Assembly: GCA_910591455.2 (NCBI GenBank)
Contig: OU342809.1
Location: 22,190,349 to 22,254,348 of the forward strand
DNA: 64,000 bases
Reading direction: 5' to 3'
Origin: Pholis gunnellus
Taxonomy: Eukaryota; Chordata; Actinopteri; Perciformes; Pholidae
Shown piece after piece: positions 20,744-34,130 of this stretch (within the stretch, counting starts at the first letter, position 1; each line of letters opens with the position of its first letter). Made by a program: the position numbers and the translations under genes. Below the pieces are notes generated by a model. That model saw only the letters and a program-made list of their open reading frames with translations. It was not told where the DNA came from and ran no database searches.

Positions 20744-21375
20744 AAGCCACACAAGAGTTGTAAACCGATTTCTATTCATCTGATGGGTAGTAAGCTAACG
20801 TTAGTGGGAGGTTAGTACTTATTTTATTTCATTACTTTAAGCTGACTCTGACGTTATATGACGGAAGAGACGCAAGGTAGGAAACCGGAACAGTTAAATT
20901 AAACGTCGTTAGGAAACTAAACGGCCGAAGACTCTGACAACGCCATGTATTGTCTTACTTAGCAACTAACGTTAAAGGTTTTTTGTACCTGTCATGCCAA
21001 TTAGCCTACTGTAAGTAACTTTTTTTTAAATTTGAACAGATACTTCGGCCAACTAAAGTAACATTTAACGTAAAGTAATTTCCCGCTGAAGCAGCGAGGG
21101 TCGAGTCTTTACGTTACACGTTTACTAAAGAGAATTTAACGTTAAACTTGGCTCGATACTGTTAGCCTGTAGCGTTAGCAACGTTAGCATCACACCAGGG
21201 TAAATCATTGTCTTTGATAATTGCGCATTTAGTATCCAGTAGGCACTTAATTAGCTCAATCTAGTACTTAATGACACCTCTCCTCTCTCGTCTCATCTCC
21301 TCTCCTCTCGTCTCCTCTCTTCCATGTCCGTTTCTCTCTTTTTTTGCAGGTGACTGTGCTCAAAACACATAAAAC

Positions 21376-21444
21376 ATGACAGCCATTTCGTCTCCCCCAA
21401 GAACAAATGGGGTGAAGAGCAAAGTGTCTCTCAAGCCAAAGAGG
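21376..21444 (+). CDS. hydin: hydin coding exon 1
   Basis: The exon begins at 21350 after TTTTTGCAG; the first 26 nt are 5' UTR. ATG at 21376 has A at -3, and TAA at 21370-21372 is in frame upstream, so this is the first possible start. It encodes 23 residues, basic and Ser/Pro/Lys rich (TAISSPPRTNGVKSK). Donor AGG|GTGAGG, phase 0. Confidence 0.88.
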
Positions 21445-24400
21445 GTGAGGATATCATCATGTCTGCTCGTAACTTCACACAGAATAAGAAGTAGCCAGCT
21501 AACATTAGTCAGACTTTGAAACTGGGGGTTTTCTCATGAATTAACCGGGACCCAATTCCTCATGACCCACGTTTTGGACGTCGTCCCGTTCTTTTAAAGA
21601 AGCTGCTTCCAATGACAGATTGGCCTAATAATTACCTTGGCTTCTTATAGGGAAAAAAAATCAATATCCGACTGCAGAGTTCTGTTGCAATTACCTCAGC
21701 TCAGCGATTTTGGGCCTCTGCTCTCCTTGGCTGCTGGTGTTTAGGTGACACGAGTAGGACGTACTTTTACTTTACTTGCAGTTGATTGTATTGATTTGAA
21801 GTTTGGTGATAGCTACATTTTTAATCATCTAACAAACCTTTCTTTGCTCATTGTCTGTGTGAAAAACATCCAAACACTGATAAGTAATTGAATAATTGCA
21901 TGAATTATTATCTTAAATATTGCTGAGCGTAACAAACAGTTATTAGTAATAAACAATATAAATATAATATGACGATAATACGTAACATTTGCCAAAAGAG
22001 AAGTGCAACCATTACACCCTTCAGCGTAGTGTTCTGTCAGCTATTACGCATGCATTTCTCCATGCGAACACAAAACGATTACGTTTTAAATTAAAGTCAC
22101 CATCTAAAGTTATTTCACAACTTATCATTTTAAAGAATAGTGTTTACTCGAGCAACTGTGTTGTCTCCGAATAACAGAGTGTGTTATGAATACATATCTA
22201 ACCGGCAGCTATTGAATAATCCATATACAATGACCCCCTCTGCTACATTATTCATTTAGATTTTGAGCTCTCGTCCTTCTGACCCAACCTTGAAATAGGC
22301 TAAGTGCAGTAAGATGTTTCTCTGCTTCTGGTGCAGTGATTAAGAGCTGCCAGAGGACAGTGTGGAGAGGATATTAACCACAGGCTTCATACGTGCATAT
22401 GTGGCATAGCTGACAGTCTGCAGCTCTTGTGCTCATTATCTTTTTCTCTCCCCCCCATTTTCTCTATCAGCAGTAACAGTCTTGTTTGATGTGGTGCCAT
22501 ACAGTGCTGAATTAAGAGACAGGAAACAGGCTGTCAGTGCCGTTAACATAATAGCCTGAGCTGCTGTGTGTTTTGCAGGTGACTCCATCTGCTTACACCC
22601 AGGAGATGTTGCAGTCTACAGAGGAGCGCATGGCTAACACCGATGACATGCACCAGCCTCGCATCCTGGAACTGCTGGACATGAGCAACACTACGCATCA
22701 CAAAGTAAATCATACCCCCATAGCTGAATAACTTGCTATGCTTTCACTATATAATGAACCTTAAACAGCGGTTTGGATTGATATTTGACTTTTACAAAGC
22801 AATACCGATCGGCGCTTTATATAGACCTCCCGACCAGAGAGACTTTGTTGAAACTCTGGAGAATAGCCACTTTACAATGAGCTTACATTGCAATAATGAG
22901 CTATAATCCCTGATTCAACTTTGTTAGTAACTGGAGGGTCCTTAGAAACAGTTAGAATCACTTTGTAAAGAGCTCCAGAAAGTTAGCAGTACTGTTGGTT
23001 ATGTTAACAACGAGTCCTACTTGCACTGAGGCAAATCTGCATCCATGGTTTTTGCAGGCATAAATAAAGGCTCTAACCAGTCTTTCTGTTGAATGTAATG
23101 GAACAAAGATACAGGAGAAGTGCTACTTGTGGTGGAAAATAATCTTTTTAACCTCCCGGTGAGAAATAATCGAGATGAGAAACCTCTTGAAATATAAAAA
23201 ACGTATTTATTTAACAGACACGAAGAATAATTCAGCTGAATGGATAGAGCTCTTTCCCCACAGATGGTTCGGAGGTCTAACAACAATGAATAGACAAAAC
23301 AGAGTATATATGCACATTATCTTGTCTCCTCTCCCTTCACCCCCCCCCCTTCGCAGATGTCATCCTCCCCTGTCTGCCGATGGACACACCAAGGCCACGT
23401 TTCCAGCCTTTTAGTAACAAGAGGGTTAGGTGGTGAGATCAGGATGACACTACAGCAAGCCAGAAATGCTAAAATACCTTTAATATGAGATCATTTATCA
23501 TTAGGTTTTAAATGGTTGGCCTCGCCTGCACATATGCAGATTTAAGCGATACTAGTTATATGTAAAAGAACGATACATTTCCACAACATTTCCTTGTTAT
23601 TGGGAAGGTCCACTTAAAGACAAAGTATCTGGCAACAATACGTTGATAAGGAAACCATGAGGACACCAGCAATATCATTAGTTCAATACACCTGCATAAC
23701 CAGGTACAGTGGCACAGCTCAAAGAACAGAAGGCTCACAACAAACTAATGAGGGTCGTCCTTAGTCTCAGTCCAGGAACGCATATTAGCCCAAACTATTT
23801 CAAAGAGTTGAATCGGCTCCCTGTTGAAGGTAGAATTCAACAGATGAAACTTAACATGGTTTACAAGCTAATTATTATTTTACTGGATATTTTCAGTATG
23901 GTCCGAAAACGAGGGCTCGTGTAGCAAACCTGAAACAACCCAAACTTAAAGAATAAAGGAAATTAAATATAGTTTTTTAAAACAGCTGAGTAAATAATTA
24001 TAGCCTAACAGTCTGGCTTCCAAATTTTTGTGTGTGTTTTTTTTAACATTTTTACAAATGATATCTTTAGTGTAGAAATAGGATGATAGCATATACATGG
24101 CATCCCCTTCTCCTGCCTGCCTCCTAGCCGGACTACACAACTGCAATAGAACTATTTCATGTGACTTTATTGCAATATCCTGGTGTATTTTTGTACTGTA
24201 TTCACATTTGTGTACCGTATTATTTTATTTATTTAATCAAAACCACAGAAAAAAAAACAACATTTTGATGAGAGAGCAACCAGAGACCATAGTGTCAGAC
24301 AGTACAGTGACAGTGAAAGGTTACTGTAAGCTCTGAGTAGGATGAGGGACCCGGTTAAACCAGTCATTGTGTCATTTGAACTTGAAACACGCATTAGAGG

Positions 24401-27400
24401 CGGGTCCAACACTGTGATGGTGACAACAGCCTACGGCAAAACATAAACGTTGGACAGGAGACACGCCTCAGCTGCTGGCTTTGATCTTTATGGGAATGAA
24501 ACCTTGGGGAGTCCACTAAAGAATTTGAGACGGAAATAAATTCATAGAAACCTTTTTAGATTTTGACAGCCTGTCTCCTCACTACAAAGACTTCCAGACT
24601 AGGATGTATAATAATGTATTCTTCTAAAAAATGTTCCTGTGTTATTGTACTTACAGTATACTGTGCTGTTGAAGCATTTGTATTGTATACACACACTTTA
24701 GCACCAGTTACTATAGCTAGTTTAACATATATATGTATATTCGTATGGGCTGAACTAATATGTAAATTAATAGATTCATTTTCAGTAAATATTGGAATAA
24801 ATAGAGGTGACTTATTTGAACTGTAGATGAGACCAGCAGCATTCAAACTTCTCATCATATCATCACGAATCCCCGGCATAAAGATCACGTGCTGTCCGCT
24901 GAGGCCATTAACATTGTACCAAAGCTGCTTCCCCTTAGTCAGCAGAAACTAATTGATGGGCAAAGGGCAACCGATGTGACTGAACGCTCCGTACTTTTAG
25001 AGTCCGAATTTAACGGGAGGGCTTGAAGCAAATTGCCATCAAAAGTTTGTGAAATGTCTATTAAATTACTAAATGCCCGCTCATCATAATTAGGAGGAGC
25101 CAGTTTTACATCTAACCCCGGTCACATTTTCTTTTTTTGTTGACTTGTCCAATATGCAAATTGTGAATCTGAATAACCCCCCCCACTGTGGGCCACTGCA
25201 GGTGATGACCAGCGGGATCTTTTTCAGGTCATCCTGAATGCCACAAAATTGCACACTTTAATATACGGTACAGTATTCTTTTTTTATCTGTGACCGGCAG
25301 TGATGCGGGCGGAATGACAACGACGCAAGTTTAAGTTTAAGAGGGCATATTTCCCCATACGTGTTATAAAATATTTGTTAAAGGGTCAACCTTTTTATTC
25401 ACTCTCTTGCCGAGCATTGGGCGAGAACATCCATACGATTCTCATGTCTGTCTGTTCAATATGAAGCATGGGGGTCAGGAGCCGCTTAGCTTAACGTTAC
25501 GTAATGACTGGAAATGGGGAAACCGCACGCCGGGACTCTGCTCGAAAGATATTAAAAAATCCACCTGCCAGCACCTCTAAAGCTCACCACTTAACACATT
25601 TATATCTTTAAAAATGGCAGCTTGCCATTTTACAGGATTTTACCTGTCTTCCAGTCTTTGCACACGGCACGTCAACTAGCTGCTGCTTTGTAGCTTCATG
25701 TGTAACGCACAGTTAAGTGAGTGGTGTCAATCTTCTCATCTAATCTTGACCAGAGAACTAATGAGAACTTATTTCCCTAAATGTCGAACCTTACTTTTAA
25801 GGAATAATGTGTGAGAAACAAATGAAATGAATCCATACGGTACGTATGTTATCAATACCTTAAAATGACCTGAATGTAATGCTTGTTATAGTGGGTACAA
25901 CAGAAAGTACATATCATATGCTTCAGTGTAGTAAATGCATATTATTATGCAGTTTCAGCAGGTTTACCATCTCTATTAATTTGTTCATGAATGATTAAAT
26001 GTTTTTGATATTGATGGAACCCAGGAAGCCATACCCATGAAGTCAGAGGTGTCATTGAGTGTGTGTAAATGTGTGTGTGTCTTTAACTACAGTAAGATGA
26101 ACAGTCATCTTTACTGTTACATAATGACAGGTGTGGTCATGAGTACTGTTTATGTTGTGTTTTCTCTTGTGTGTTTAGTTCTCCTTGGTGGATATGGATC
26201 AGCCGCTCTTCCAGCCCCACCCGTCTGAGCTGGTCTTCCAGAACTTCACTCCCGCACAGACCTACACGTTTCCTCTGCTGCTCCGCAACATTGACACGGT
26301 GTGCAAGTGTTTAGATACGTAACAAGTTACCACAACACGGCTGCTGACCTGATGATTCGGTGAAGATTAGCTGGGAATTGAAACAACAGAGATGTGGCCG
26401 TAGAAGAAGACAAATATTTACTGTACGTGTGTGCGCGTGTGTGTGTGTGTGTGTGTGTGTATCATGGAGTGTGGGTTGGGTGTATGGGGTGCAGAATGAA
26501 TGGAAAGGGTCATGGGGGATTGGAGGAGATTTATCACTGCAATTTGTTTAAGACACCATCTAGTAATAATGAATAAATCATCACTTGTGTGTGTTTGTTG
26601 CTGTGGGGAGGTTTTGCAATTTTGTAAAGTTTGTGTGATCTTTTTATTTATTTATTTTTTGGTCAAGGTTTCACGACACGTGAAGCTGGAGCTGCCGGAG
26701 TCTGAGTATTTCCGTGTGGTCGGACCAGAGGATGCAGGCAGCAGGGTCGCACCAGGACTGTCTGCTACCTTCACTGTCTTCTTCACCCCGCAGGAGAACA
26801 AGGTACTGGAGACAAAGGAGAGCTGGACTGCTCCGTAGAATAATCACGCACAGAAGGCTGGATTCAGAGAGCACAATGGAAGCATGGAGTTAATCTGCTT
26901 TTAAGAGGCTGATTTAGATTACGTGATTAGATGAAGTTGTAATTGGACCTGTAGGGGGAGCAGAGGATGGGATGTGGGTCGGAAATCAGAGAGGAAATAT
27001 TCTAAATAAGCACTCCTAATACGGCAAATGATACATTCAAATGGATGCACTTACTTTGTATTCATAGTCTGTGCCCAAATCTCTGGCAAAGGCTAAATCA
27101 GTCAGAAGGTCAAGGGTCAAGGGTCAGGCATTAGGTTACACCAGCACATCAGTTTGTCCACTATTTTACCGATACTGTGGGAGGAAGTGGAACCAAGAAG
27201 CACAGATCAACATCAAACTGATTTTAGTCTTGCTAGCGGCGTGACACCAGGGATAACAAAGACTGTCGGCCACTATTCGGATTACCCTGAAATGTATTGG
27301 TTTATTTGATAAGGGACAGTGCACATTAATAATAAACATTGCTGTAAATGCGCCAGAGTTAGCCAAGAGGCTATTTTTCATCTGTAGTCCCAAGAGAAAT

Positions 27401-30149
27401 TTGAAATTTGGTACAGTCATTCATTATTCAGTATTTCGGGGTCTTGTTCACGAGTGAGGGTAAGATGGAGCGGGAGATCGACAGGCGGATCGGTGCGGCT
27501 GCAGCAGTAAAACAGGCGCTGCACCGGACCGTCTTGGTGAAGAGAGAGCTGAGCCGGAAGGCAAAGCTCTCAATTTACTGGTCGGTCTACGTTCCTACCC
27601 TCACCTATGGTCACGAACTCTGGGTCGTGACCGAAAGGACAAGGTCGCGGGTACAAGCGGCCGAAATGAGTTTCCTCCGTAGGGTGGCCGGGCTCAGCCT
27701 TAGAGATAGGGTAAGGAGCTCGGACATCAGGAGGGAACTTGGAGTCGAGCCGCTACTCCTTCGCATCGAAAGGAGTCAGCTGAGGTGGTTCGGGCATCTG
27801 ATTAGGATGCCTCCTGGACGCCTCCCACTGGAGGTTTTCCGGGCACGTCCAACTGGGAGGAGACCCCGGGGAAGACCCAGAACACGCTGGAGGGATTATA
27901 TCTCCCAGCTGGCCTGGGAACGCCTCGGGATCCCCCAGTATGAGCTGGAAAATGTTGCGGGCGAGAGGGAAGTCTGGGTCAGCCTGCTTGGCCTGCTGCC
28001 ACCGCGACCCGACCCCGGATAAGCGGAGGAAAATGGATGGATGGATGGATGGATGGATGGATACAGTCATTCATGGTCCCCAAAGATACACCCCAATGAC
28101 TTTGATGATCCCCTGGTGTCATCACCCCCAGAGGATGAACTGTGGGGTGATTAGTAAATACTAAAGATGACGGTTTAGTCGCTAATTGTGTGTTTGTGCT
28201 TGTTGGATGTGTCTCCATCCAGGTGTTAACTTTGAGGAGAGGCAGGTGGCTCAGCATCACCTGACAAATGTCAAACTGAAATTTTTCATTTTTGCCCATC
28301 TAGGACTACTCCCACAGGCTGGTTTGTGTGACCGAGAGGGAGCGCTTTGCGGTCCCAATCCGTGCCATTGGGCCACGGGCCATTCTCGACTTTCGTGACG
28401 AGCTCCATTTACCTCTCTGTCCCGTGAAAGCCTCCACAGAGAGGACTCATCTAGTCCGCAACATAGGAAACGGCAGGGCCATGTTCAAGCTAGACACACA
28501 GAGGTGAGAGTCAGTACAGGGTGTGTGAGTGTGAGTGATTTCACCCATTATGTTTAATATACAGCATGCATACTCATTTAATGTATGCACTGACCAGGAA
28601 TCACAACTTGAAATTTAAAACATTTTGCTCAGCAAAGTGTATTACTGTAAACACATTTAATTAACAGTTACAGTAATTACTATTGATTACAATTCAAAGT
28701 TGTATTGAACATTTCGGATTCTTCTGCCAGTTTCTAAAACAACATTGAACCTTGGCTGGTATAAAGACGCCAAGCCTTAACTTTGTATTTATTTAACCTT
28801 TATTTATTTCCACCTTGTGAAATTCTATTCCCTTCTATCTTACTCCAGCCCTTTCTCAGTGACGCCCTCCTGTGGGACTCTTGATGAGGGCGAGAGCGTG
28901 CAGGTGACTGTGGATTTCAGCCCCATGACAGTAGGAGTCCACAGCCAAGTGCTGCTTCTGCACTACCACACGGGTGAGAAAGAATCCAGGCCTCTGAAAA
29001 CATACACAGCAAACCCGTGACACAAATATCTAAAGGAGACTACGACCACAGCATCTGATAAAGCCAGTGTCAATTGTACAGTTAGCATCATATCCTGATT
29101 CTCCAGAGCTGTAGAGAAATATTCAGAACTGTCCTGATTAGCATAAGCTGATTTTTTTTTAATTATAAGAATGACCTTGTTGCAGTGTGTTTCTCGTCAG
29201 CTGTGTTATTTTCCCACGGAAATGTAATTCTCTTAATGCCTCCACAGAACAGTGGAGGGGAATCTCTCATTGTCGGAACGTGCCTGTCACTCCACTTGTA
29301 AACACCCTGTCGCACAACTAGATTTCATTCGGCTTCATCAAAATCTGACAGTTGCATCAATGTACCACGCAGACGCACAACACGAACCCATACTGTGAAA
29401 CTTAAAACTGGATAAGAAGCGTCGCCTCAACCAAAGTACGCCGTTCTCATTATATCTGTTACAGCGTGGCTCACACACATGCACACGCGTGCATGCAGCG
29501 AACACACACACACACACACGGACGAACGGACGGATGGAAGCATATATTTTCTACAGGAAAAATGTTGCATAATCAGCAGTGTGAAGTGAAATGGAACTAA
29601 AAGGATGAATGTGTTTACTATAATCACTGAGGTAAACACCATAATGAGATTCTCCTTCTGCAGCAACGGTGACCCTGAAGCAGAACGGGTCTGCTAAACA
29701 GAGCACACCATCGGCACACACACACACACACACACACGCACACAAAACAGTGGTTACTGTAGTTTCCTTAGTCTAGCTCAGGCTTTGATGATAACGTCTG
29801 GCAGACAGGCGTTCACTTTAGTCGTACGAGAAGCCACTTTGTTTCACTCTGTACTTTCAATATTACTACATGTGTGTGTTTTATTGCGTCTCCGTCACGT
29901 ATGCAGCCCGTATCAGTGTTTACCATCAGCGCCACGGACCTATCTGTAGCGGCCCGGCGCAAATAGATTTCCCCAAGCTGGTCCAATTAGCCGCGCATCA
30001 TCTCCTTTCTAATTGCCTACTTTTTCCTGCTTGATTTAAACCTGAACCCGTTGTGTGTGCGACTGTGTTGCATATGGCTGCTTTTTGATTCAGAAGGATC
30101 CTTTAACCCTGGGTGTGGCCGATAAGTAGATAGATAGACAGCTAGTGTT

Positions 30150-30247
<98 letters not shown>

Positions 30248-31711
30248 TGTCTGCTTGAGGCCGTGAAGTCAAAGGTGACATGAGTAATGGTGATGAGAGG
30301 AGAATAGAGACCTTAGGGAGTTGGGCTGCGATCGCGGCGAGGACATAGCTCAGGATGACTGTGGTGTATTGCGTTTACTGCTCAGTGCAGCTTTCCTTAT
30401 TTCTCTTCTCCTCTCCTCTCCTCTCTCCTCCTCTCCTCTCCTCTCAGATTACGTCTTAATGGGCTTAGCATACACCAACCCGCCACTGTACTGTATCTCT
30501 GTCTCTGCCTTATCTCCGCATAGTGCAGCGTTGGATTTGAAAACGGGGCGGACTGGCTCCACCTTTTGCAAATGACTGCTCCAAGCTCGATATATTATTT
30601 GCATTCTCAACAAAAGCAGGTGACTGGCACTGCTGATACACCAGTGGGACTGACAGTGTAAAGCCAGTTCAGGTATCTCTAGCAATCATAAAGATGTTGC
30701 AGTAAATGTTGCCATTCCATGGAAGTAAATCACGAAAAAAATGTAAAGGAATAACTTGACCAAACTGCTTTTTGCTTCTTAGATTCAGTTTGTTCTGCTG
30801 GAGGGACTCGCCTCAGCTCAGTGCAGTAAACTAATAAATCATTTATCCTCCGTTCTTTTTTTATTTGTATTATTCATCAAGTCTTTTATTTAATGTGGCA
30901 TCATGGCATGATAAAACTGCACTACGCCTCCCAAATATGTGTTTTTGGTGATCAATCTGCTCATTTGTAATAATTTTGTTAACAGTGTGGTTTTCAGTGA
31001 TTCCTGATACGTGTACTTGTACTGTACTTTCACACTCAGCGGTCACGCGTTAGTTTAGGGTAGCCTGCACAATTAGCCAGACTCCTTGACATCAAAGGCA
31101 GAATAGACGAAGCTTTTGACTTTTCCTGTTAGCACACAAGGGGATCAATTAGAGGTGAAGGGAGAACGTTGCTGAGAAAACATCAGTGCATTGCAAAAAG
31201 ATGATTTAACACAGGGCTTAGTCTGTTAGAAAACACCTGAACACCTTACAGGAAATGATAAAGGAACAGTTTGAATCACTCTGCAATCATTTAATGTTTT
31301 AAAAAAATGAAGGTTTCAATGCAAAACCTCAGCTTAGTGTAACTCGGCAAACTAGACCCACTTTTACAGTGTAGTCTGTTGTGATGGGAGCAATTATGTG
31401 CACTCCCTGCTAAACATCAGTAGCTGAAAATAGCAAACATGACGGGCTAGGTTGATTAGCACGGGGGGGGGGGGGGGGGGATGCTTCAATCAGAGCCAAA
31501 TCAGCTTTACTCCTGACCTGAGCCGGCCACATCAAAGTCTCCTCCAAAGCTAATTTCAGCTGCACGGCTCCCCAAAAGTCATCCCGGTAGAGTAATCCCA
31601 CGGTGCTAAACAAATACAGTAGAACAGCTGTGCTTGCGTTCACCCCTTGTTAGCTATGCATCACCTGGGTGGATATTCCACGCTGCACTACACCCATTTA
31701 TACTGTGAAGC

Positions 31712-31764
<53 letters not shown>

Positions 31765-32297
31765 GGGAAAATTGAGTAGCATGCTGACACGACAATCATT
31801 CAGTAGTAGTCCTGAAACTCTACCACGGCAAAGTCACCTTGTGGAAAAAACAACTGCCCGTTTATGATTGGATACCGGTGGATACGAGCTGAACTGTTCT
31901 CACTTTAGATTTGTACTCGTCCATTTTGAGTTCATCACTTCATTATTTGGATGCCATTCCCCAGAGCAGAGATTGCACTTTAATGATGATTGTTTTCAGT
32001 AAAAAGTATTCATTCTTTGTTTTCTTTCGTGTACCTTTTTAAGGAGCTGAGGTGCTGACCGGCTATGTAAACAGGCAGGTCTGCTTGAAGGAGCTGCAAC
32101 TAACAGGGCTCGGCAGCATTAAGCTTTTATAATAGGAGGGCCAGCCCGGGTCCAGAACACCACTTAACAGCCCATCAGGAGACTATCATTTTTAATTTAG
32201 CACCTTTCCCTCTCTCCCTCACGCTCATGTATGTTTCAGGTCAGCGTGCTGCCCAAGGCTTCACTCTGCTGAGGGGCTCGTTGGAGACTTCATTCAC

Positions 32298-32330
<33 letters not shown>

Positions 32331-32726
32331 CTAGTGTGTCGCGTGTCGATTTGCATGTGCACCACAGTGCTTAACACGGGTACACACTGCGTCTTTATTT
32401 CCCTGTTTGTCGGTTGAGAGCAAGTGCCAGCTTTGAAAAGTAATAGCTTGCTCAGCTCACTTGTTTTCCACCATGGTGTGTTAGACAATCCTTGTTCCTT
32501 CTTAAAAGTGAGCAGAGAGTCTGTGCTGCTCCAGTAACCCCCCCCCCCCCCTCCCTCCCTCCCTCCATCACACACACACACACACACACACACCCCTCTC
32601 CTCTGTCACTGTCGCTGATTTAAATGAAAAGACGGACAGCTCTTAGGGAGCGCTGAGGCATCTGCTTTGACAGGGCTCTAGCACCGGGGGGACTTCAGCA
32701 CAGCAGCCTTTTAGAAAAGCGGCATG

Positions 32727-32802
<76 letters not shown>

Positions 32803-34075
32803 AACAGCAAGGAGCTGCACACAAACACACACGCTCAAAAGAACAAGCATGTGCGTCCGCACGCGTACCGCAGAGCTGCCGTTTGTGCAGTAATCAAAGG
32901 TAGCTGAGGGGGGTTGAGAAGTTCCCTCGCTGTGGAGATAGAGAAATTATGGGAGGAGAAAGCGAGCGGGGGGGGGGGGGGGGGGGGACAGCGGTGATGA
33001 AAGCTTAGCAATAAGCTGCAGCTCTCCCTGCCTGTCAACTGCTGCCATAGCATCCGGATGCTGGGAGATAATTGCTTTTTCTCTCTCTGTGTATACTCCA
33101 ATTCCTCTTTCTCTCTCTCCCTCATTTCCTTCCTATCACTCATCCTCCGTCCTCTGTGTTGTCTTTCCTCTCTTGTCCTCCATCCGATGATATCTCGTCT
33201 TTCTCGCAGAGTGAAAGCAAAGACCTGTGGAACTGTGCCAGGCATTTTTATTTTGTTTTTTTGTGTCCCCCCCTCCTTCTGCCTCTAGGTACCGTACATG
33301 ATGGAAATCTCAGTGATAATTGGACCGTTGGAAGCACTGCTTCAATTTGAATATGTGTTTTTTCCTGGAGGGCACGTATGGTCATTGCTACCAGTCTACA
33401 TTTTTCACACTTTTTTTTTTCCCTCAATCAGGACTGGGGTCAATTTGTTGTTGATGCATCTGTAAGCTAAATAAGTCACACTGGGAGAGTTTTACTTCCA
33501 CTGAGGCTTTCATGTTACTCAGAAATGAGGTATCTCAGCTCCCAATTAGTAATCACGTCTCTGCTCACTCGCGTTGAAGCCCAGGCAGAGATGGATTAAA
33601 ATCTCCCCAATGCAGTCTGCATTGAGCAGGACTAGAAACCTAATGACGGCTTATCTTGTGAAAAATTCAACACAAACATTATTTTTTTATTTTAGATAGA
33701 CCTCCCAGAAAGAGCCAAGCGCTTTGATTGATTCCTCATTGAGTCTTGCTTCTCTTGGTCTGATGGTGTGTATAGGTTCTAATGAAGTGTAGTGTCGTCA
33801 TTGAATTGCTTGTCTGCTGTTGTTGTCCAGGTTTTAGTGAGTAACAGAAGATCCTTGATCTGACTGAGAGAAAACCGTGTATTTGTTGTTGGATAATGTG
33901 GAGCACAAACTTGGACTGTGGTAAGTTGCAGCCCATATTAACAGGCTGTTAGCGTGACACAAACAAGAGCAAGAGATACATGCAACGGGTGGATTCCTCC
34001 TGATGTTTCTGTCGTCATCCTTGTCGCGCCCAGTAAGATGCAAGTGTCATTCGTTGTCACTCTGGGAACAAATCA

Positions 34076-34130
<55 letters not shown>

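Larger units (their letters stand above)
18149..21349. other. divergent intergenic region between pnp and hydin
   Basis: 3.2 kb between the two divergently oriented genes. It contains the GC-rich pnp upstream side, the 12-bp inverted repeat, the ORF-like remnant, a very long GT tract (19.66-19.76 kb), a degraded TACTT-type repeat, the 20.5 kb hairpin and the proposed hydin promoter. A 5' UTR exon of hydin must lie here because the first coding exon begins at a splice acceptor; GGAG|GTTAGT at 20810/20811 is one possible donor. Confidence 0.65.
22705..26178 (+). other. hydin: hydin intron 2
   Basis: 3.5 kb of AT-rich sequence with the LINE relic near 23.8 kb and a MITE part near 25.7 kb. No additional exon seen. 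Confidence 0.7.

Noticed and set aside
27408..28022. 204-codon plus-strand ORF as a host gene
   Set aside because: Its sequence is the C-terminal part of a LINE polyprotein, flanked by a target-site duplication and a simple-repeat tail.
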